NCBI GenBank assembly: GCA_943327015.2
Contig: CALPVM020000056.1
Span: 1 to 10,330, forward strand
Length of the DNA stretch: 10,330 nucleotides
Source of the DNA: Akkermansia muciniphila
GTDB lineage: Bacteria; Pseudomonadota; Gammaproteobacteria; Burkholderiales; Burkholderiaceae_C
Reading direction: 5' to 3'
Part shown: positions 6,016 to 10,330 of the stretch, in pieces
Numbering within the stretch: position 1 is the stretch's first letter
Layout of the letters: each line of letters begins with the position of its first letter
Position numbers and translations under genes: made by a program
The notes under the pieces: generated by a model
What the model saw: the letters and a program-made list of their open reading frames with translations, nothing else
Database searches by the model: none
What the model was told of the DNA's origin: nothing

Positions 6016-8121
6016 TCAGAAGCCAAACTCCCTGACAATAACCACCACTATCTGACGCAAGTATTTGGTGAGTGGACTTTGCCAGGAAGCATCAACGGTT
6101 ACGTGACCCCGCAGTTCTCTCTGCTGCATCTCGGGCGTTATGTTGTCTACTTCCATGAAGACCCTATAAACTGAACGCTCTGGCACCATCTGCCCATTTT
6201 TTTCACGGGTTAAAACGTGCCCACCCAGCACACTGCTAAGCTCTGGTCGCAGCAAAAAGAGGGCTGCGTCCTGATCTATTGCAATAACCCTTAATGACAA
6301 CATGGCACCATCTGCACTGTCAGATACAAAGCGTGCTGAATGTCCGATACGGATTCTTGAAATATCATCTTCGTCCAACCAGGTTTCTACCCGCCAAGGT
6401 GAATTGGCGCGAATCAAAACTGCCAATGGCTCTTTTTTACTTACCCATTGACCTACCTCTAGTTCTGGATCAGCTAACTGAAAACGGCCATCGTAGGGAG
6501 CCAATGGCCGATACTGCATTGATTCTGACTGCAAGCCCAGCAATTCAGTTTCGCTGGTAACGAGTGTCTGCTCTGCAACCATCCAACGCTTGCGCATGTC
6601 TTCGTTAAAGGCAGATGTACTTGCCAAAATGCGCTGCTGGTCAATTTTGATTTGCAAGGCTTTTTCACGGCTTGATAACTCTGGAACATATAAACTCAAC
6701 AAAGGTTCACCGGCACGTACAAGCGATCCATGCTGAAAAGGCAACGCATCCAAACGCGCTCCTGCTGGAGCATAAACTGGCCATGAATCCGATGGTCGCA
6801 ATATGGAGCTTGCCACAATTCTTCCGGGCCATGGAATGAAGCCCGCCAACAGTAGCAGTGACAACAACCAAGCGACCTTGCGGCTACGCGATTGGCCGCG
6901 AATACGTGGCCACTTAGATCGCCAAACCGCAAACTCGCTCGCCACGGGCTTGGCTACAAACCAGACGATTTCGACCAAAAACAAGAAAATACCAACCAGC
7001 TTTATAAAAAAATGGTAAACCAAAACTGCAATACCAATAAACAAAACCAGCCTGTATATCCATGTAGCCCAAGCAAATAAAATTAATAAAGCTGACTTGG
7101 TTTTGGAAAAGTGCTCGGGTGGTTCCTCTCCCAAATCAAAAAGCCATTCACGTAATTTCCAGCGAGCCAGAGCGAAACTACGACCGTGCAGGTTAGGCAT
7201 GTCCAGCGCATCCATTAAAATAAAGTATCCATCAAAACGCATAAAAGGGCTGGCGTTAATAGCAAGTGTTGCAACCCAGCTTGTAGTCGCTAAAACAAAC
7301 GCCGCAGACTGCAAACCACCTTCCGGCAGCAGAGCCCATGCAAGCGTAGACCAAACTGCGATTACCAACTCTGTGACAATGCCCATACTGGCTACACGCA
7401 AACGTTGGAAACGGTTGGTTAATCGCCACGTCTCATTGGTATCTGTATAGGCTACCGGCCACATGACCAAAAAGGCTATCCCCATGGTGGGCACCCGACA
7501 ACCATAATGTTTGGCAGTAAAAGCGTGGCCTAACTCGTGCAAACACTTTACACAAAACAGCGCAATACCATAGGAGATCAAGCCTTCCAGATTGAAGGTA
7601 TCAACCAGTGAGGCAGCAAATACATCCCAGCGTCTGATAACCTGAGAAAGTCCAACGACAAACGCCAGCAAGGTAAATATTAAAAACTGACTGCTGGCGA
7701 ACCATCTTGCCCAAGGCAAGTATCGGTTTAGCCAAGCATCTGGTTTAAGTAATGGAATACGAAAAAACAAATAATGATGCAACAACCACTGAACTGCGGT
7801 ACCTTGGATGCGAAACAACTGCTGCGCCATTTTTTTGGAGGCATCCGCAGCGTGCACTTGCACCAGTTGATTTTGCACAAGGAACTGAGCTACCTCTGTT
7901 ATGTCTTCATGTGACAATGTCAACGTTGAGTGATCGGAAATATCCTGAGCAATGCGAATAGGATCATCCATATCCCAACGCTGCAAAATCTCCAGGGTTG
8001 GCCAGTCAATACGAAAAAATAAATTTCTGACCGGATCGTGCAGCGTCCAACTGGGCTGACCATCTGGCAACGTCGGACCATCCAACAAATCAAGTTCTTC
8101 ACGCAGTCGGGGCAATGGCAT
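6016..8121 (-). CDS. M50 (site-2 protease-type) membrane metalloprotease fused to a HlyD-like periplasmic arm, with PqqD-like N-terminus
   Basis: This 701-residue polytopic protein belongs to the group annotated as putative peptide zinc metalloproteases. Residues about 22-92 have the look of a PqqD-like winged helix (LHDPVRNLFFRIDWPTLEIL ending FLVQNQLVQV), a fold used elsewhere to bind peptides. The membrane core (about 110-395) carries the zinc motif HELGH at 195-199 and the third ligand in MRFDGYFILMDALDMPNL (Asp297), so the active site appears intact. After a last membrane segment (about 415-430) comes a HlyD/biotinyl-lipoyl-like region: VYAPAGARLDALPFQHGSLVRAGEPLL, a coiled coil at about 483-530, then PLAPYDGRFQLADPELEVGQWV and a beta domain to the C-terminus. 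The ATG lies three bases after the stop of the upstream HlyD gene. It probably processes or helps export the large surface protein encoded upstream, which is inference. Confidence 0.88.
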   Translation of the reverse strand: MPLPRLREELDLLDGPTLPDGQPSWTLHDPVRNLFFRIDWPTLEILQRWDMDDPIRIAQDISDHSTLTLSHEDITEVAQFLVQNQLVQVHAADASKKMAQQLFRIQGTAVQWLLHHYLFFRIPLLKPDAWLNRYLPWARWFASSQFLIFTLLAFVVGLSQVIRRWDVFAASLVDTFNLEGLISYGIALFCVKCLHELGHAFTAKHYGCRVPTMGIAFLVMWPVAYTDTNETWRLTNRFQRLRVASMGIVTELVIAVWSTLAWALLPEGGLQSAAFVLATTSWVATLAINASPFMRFDGYFILMDALDMPNLHGRSFALARWKLREWLFDLGEEPPEHFSKTKSALLILFAWATWIYRLVLFIGIAVLVYHFFIKLVGIFLFLVEIVWFVAKPVASEFAVWRSKWPRIRGQSRSRKVAWLLSLLLLAGFIPWPGRIVASSILRPSDSWPVYAPAGARLDALPFQHGSLVRAGEPLLSLYVPELSSREKALQIKIDQQRILASTSAFNEDMRKRWMVAEQTLVTSETELLGLQSESMQYRPLAPYDGRFQLADPELEVGQWVSKKEPLAVLIRANSPWRVETWLDEDDISRIRIGHSARFVSDSADGAMLSLRVIAIDQDAALFLLRPELSSVLGGHVLTREKNGQMVPERSVYRVFMEVDNITPEMQQRELRGHVTVDASWQSPLTKYLRQIVVVIVREFGF

Positions 8122-8124
8122 GAT

Positions 8125-9459
8125 CTACCAGCCTAAGTAAGCGCGCATGGCAGCCCAAGGCCTACGTAATACCCAATAAGACAAGGGTACCCAATGTCCG
8201 TGCAACTTGGCCGTCCCCTTCTGCCCTATCCGATGGCTAGATTTATCGTTCAACACAGCGCGCAGCCGATATGCATAGGTTCCGTCCGGCCGCTGCACTG
8301 CATCGTGCGACATATAGCGTACTTTTGCAGATACAGGAGAAAGCGGGCTAGCACTGAGGTATAAAACAACTTCATCGCCCTGGTTCAAAGTGATAGCATC
8401 TGCCAAAGGCACCCAAGCCTGCACTTCGGCATCATCCAGCATGGCAATGCGCAAGATACGCTCACCGGTGACTACCGGTTTTCCAATCCATTCGGAGGGA
8501 TCATCCATAAGCACCACCCCTGCATCAGGCGCCAACACGTTGGCGCGTGTAAGTTGTTCTTGCAAATAGTCGATTTCGGCACGTCGCTCTTCCACCTTGC
8601 CAATTAATAAGCCCAATTGGGTTTTAAATTTTGAATCTGTTAATGCTAACTGACTAGTCTGACGGTACTCAGTCTCAGCAGTTGCCAACGATTGCTGGGC
8701 TACATCGAGTCGTGATTGAAGTAACACCGCATCAAAGCTGAACAACAATTGATTTACAGCCACTAATTGATTGGGCTGAACATGAAAAACATCAATTACC
8801 CCATCAAGTGGCGCACGAATGACAGTTGGCTGTGCAGCCACCAATTCGCCCGGAACCAATACGGTTAACCTAACTGGCAATAGCAGAACCAACAACAAGG
8901 CTATAAGCACATGAAAACGACGCTGACGCCACCATACCTGGCCAGCTGTTGGCAATAATATTCGGGCTGTACGAGAACGCCAATTTTTTAACCGAGCCAA
9001 CCTAGGATGATATAAAGATGCAAATGCATGCCACCAAACTTCCGTCCACTGCTGCAAATCCTCTAATTCTTGGCTCGTCCATGGAGTATCTCGTACTAGC
9101 AAAGCTGACCCACCAACCCTGCCAGAAGACGAACCCAACCACAATGCATGGGCTGGCCACCACTGCGCCCACTCAGCCGCCAGGTCCTCAGGCAGGTCGC
9201 TCGCAGTAAACGATCGCAAGGCATCTCCCCCCTTTGCGTGGAGGTACCTTGCTACACCATGAAGCCACTGAACATAGGGCACATTGGCGTCTAGCTGTAC
9301 TACACCGGACAAGCTCCATACACCCTCATCGACCAGCCACAATGCGGCCTGTCGATAGGCCACCAAAGCTAAGGTGTCATTGACCAGCGAAAAGGCTAGT
9401 TCGCGGTCAGTCTCTGCATTACGAGCCCTTCGAGCAAGATCAGACAACACTCCCGTCAT
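8125..9459 (-). CDS. HlyD-family periplasmic adaptor (membrane-fusion protein) with N-terminal GAF-like domain
   Basis: This 444-residue inner-membrane protein has three parts. Residues 1-150 are soluble and GAF-like: an opening helix DRELAFSLVNDTLALVAY, strands AALWLVDEGVWSLSGVV, and a closing GGSALLVRDTPWTSQELEDLQQ. A basic stretch WWRQRRFH leads into one membrane segment at about 183-200, placing the GAF-like part in the cytoplasm. The periplasmic part is a HlyD adaptor: first lipoyl half TVIRAPLDGVIDVFHVQPNQ (212-243), a coiled coil (about 244-306), second half NVLAPDAGVVLMDDPSEWIG, then a beta-barrel and a C-terminal region. The start overlaps the stop of the surface-protein gene by four bases (ATGA on the minus strand) with no ribosome site, so translation is likely coupled. 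The GAF assignment is by pattern only; its ligand is unknown. Confidence 0.86.
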   Translation of the reverse strand: MTGVLSDLARRARNAETDRELAFSLVNDTLALVAYRQAALWLVDEGVWSLSGVVQLDANVPYVQWLHGVARYLHAKGGDALRSFTASDLPEDLAAEWAQWWPAHALWLGSSSGRVGGSALLVRDTPWTSQELEDLQQWTEVWWHAFASLYHPRLARLKNWRSRTARILLPTAGQVWWRQRRFHVLIALLLVLLLPVRLTVLVPGELVAAQPTVIRAPLDGVIDVFHVQPNQLVAVNQLLFSFDAVLLQSRLDVAQQSLATAETEYRQTSQLALTDSKFKTQLGLLIGKVEERRAEIDYLQEQLTRANVLAPDAGVVLMDDPSEWIGKPVVTGERILRIAMLDDAEVQAWVPLADAITLNQGDEVVLYLSASPLSPVSAKVRYMSHDAVQRPDGTYAYRLRAVLNDKSSHRIGQKGTAKLHGHWVPLSYWVLRRPWAAMRAYLGW

Positions 9460-10330
9460 GCAGCGCGAGCACGTATTGTTGTCACCTCACGGGCTGGTAC
9501 AGGGACCGTTCCGTCAGACACTCGCATCACACTCATGGGTCGCTTACTGGCCAAACGCAGTTTATCGGTGAAGCCCTCGCGACTTTGCTTACCCTCAGCT
9601 GGGGCTTGTTCTTGCTTTTGCTCTCCAATAAACATTTGGAATAAAGATGTGGCTTCTCTACCATCGCTATCACGTGCAACTACTTTCAAATCCAGCTTAC
9701 CCTTGAATTCTTTAGGGGGTGTTACCTCAAAAACACCGGACACTGGATCAAAACGTACCCAATTAGGTAAGGGAGAATCATCCGTTTGTTTAGCCTGTAA
9801 CTTGATTACGGCGTCTTTATCGGAGTGGATAAAAGCATCGAACGGGAGGCTAACTTTGGTCGTATTCTCAGTTGATTTAATAAACTGGTCTGTCACCCCA
9901 CGGTAAAGGTTAAGACCCGGAGACGCTACCTCGTTGACAGGAATTTGGTATCCAGATGAACTGGTTTTTACATCAGCCAAGGTGACAACTACATCTGCCC
10001 TGGCAATGAGCGGGGTGTTTGTGGTCAAAGCTGAAACAAATGGCGCTATAACGTTTACCTTAACATCAGGAACAGTTACCTCAACCGCTGAAGCTGATGT
10101 CTCTATGATCGAAGGCAATACAGTTACTTTGACTTCCGGCTTGGGACGATCATCGTCCAAAATCAATCCTGCCGGTACAAGAGAAGTATCGCTGATATTA
10201 TCAGCTGAAAAGTAATCTCCCGAACCATCATCCTTAACAGTGCCCAAGCCACCAGTGCTAGGGCTACTACTGGTGTTGGATGCTATCAGTGTAAAGACCT
10301 CACCATTGTCTATGGCGGTGTCGCGCTCAG
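9456..10330 (-). CDS. C-terminal end of a large Ig/Calx-beta-like surface or secreted protein (5' end outside window)
   Basis: The frame is open across the right window edge and 290 residues are visible. The first 40 or so (starting ERDTAIDNGEVFTLIAS, then GTVKDDGSGDYF) look like the end of a Calx-beta-type or similar calcium-binding repeat, with ILDDDRP marking a boundary. A threonine/valine-rich linker of about 85 residues follows (VKVTVLP, VEVTVPDVKVNV). Residues about 158-235 form a putative Ig / dystroglycan-cadherin-like domain with the hallmark LPNWVRFDPVSGVFEVTPP and ARDSDGREA. The last 55 residues are polar and rich in Arg and Lys, ending TIRARAA. A TTG at 10247 is in frame but sits mid-domain and is not a start. 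Proteins of this type are typically very long surface adhesins. No RTX nonapeptides are visible in this part. It heads the HlyD / M50-HlyD operon. Confidence 0.82.
   Translation of the reverse strand, partial: ERDTAIDNGEVFTLIASNTSSSPSTGGLGTVKDDGSGDYFSADNISDTSLVPAGLILDDDRPKPEVKVTVLPSIIETSASAVEVTVPDVKVNVIAPFVSALTTNTPLIARADVVVTLADVKTSSSGYQIPVNEVASPGLNLYRGVTDQFIKSTENTTKVSLPFDAFIHSDKDAVIKLQAKQTDDSPLPNWVRFDPVSGVFEVTPPKEFKGKLDLKVVARDSDGREATSLFQMFIGEQKQEQAPAEGKQSREGFTDKLRLASKRPMSVMRVSDGTVPVPAREVTTIRARAA

Noticed and set aside
7097..7450. 117-codon plus-strand open frame inside the M50 gene
   Set aside because: It lies wholly within the well-supported protease coding sequence on the other strand and has no recognisable domain.
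9535..10215. Plus-strand open frames of 123 and 93 codons opposite the surface-protein gene
   Set aside because: Their Ser/Thr-rich translations look like antisense shadows of the Val/Thr/Asp-rich repeats, and they have no ribosome site or family resemblance.
10245..10247. TTG at 10247 as the start of a 263-residue protein
   Set aside because: The frame is open to the window edge and the upstream residues continue a repeat-like domain, so this is an internal codon of a larger protein.

Overview
The window looks like a chromosomal stretch of a betaproteobacterium, most likely Burkholderiales. The reasons are the run ECF sigma factor / DUF3619 / DUF3106 / RDD, which is typical of that group, the nadE-glnB pair, and the moderate base composition. 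Genus cannot be fixed from the sequence alone. Coding density is very high: no gap exceeds about 130 bases, and there are no tRNAs, rRNAs, CRISPR arrays, insertion sequences or prophage genes.

Left block, plus strand (1-2108). The C-terminus of an ECF-type sigma factor enters from the left edge. It is followed, with overlapping or near-touching start and stop codons, by a single-pass membrane protein (DUF3619), a secreted helical protein (DUF3106), an RDD membrane protein and diacylglycerol kinase (dgkA). This looks like one operon, and its order resembles a sigma factor / membrane partner / periplasmic partner set. A small hairpin separates dgkA from the convergent glnB.

Middle block (2126-5889). 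nadE (glutamine-dependent NAD+ synthetase) and glnB (PII signal protein) form a minus-strand pair 19 bases apart. nadE is divergent from a FemAB-like (DUF482) acyltransferase-fold gene, and the two ATG codons overlap on opposite strands. The DUF482 gene converges on, and overlaps by 9 bases, a stand-alone cheW.

Right block, minus strand (6016-10330). This is the most unusual part. The end of a large Ig/Calx-beta-like surface or secreted protein runs in from the right edge. It overlaps by 4 bases a GAF-like/HlyD-type membrane-fusion protein. Three bases further on comes a 701-residue polytopic protein that joins a PqqD-like N-terminus, an M50 (site-2 protease) zinc membrane core with HELGH and FDGY, and a HlyD-like periplasmic arm. 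The tight coupling suggests one export, processing or surface-display machine for the large protein. No ABC ATPase or outer-membrane TolC is visible here. The substrate relation and the protease role are inference.
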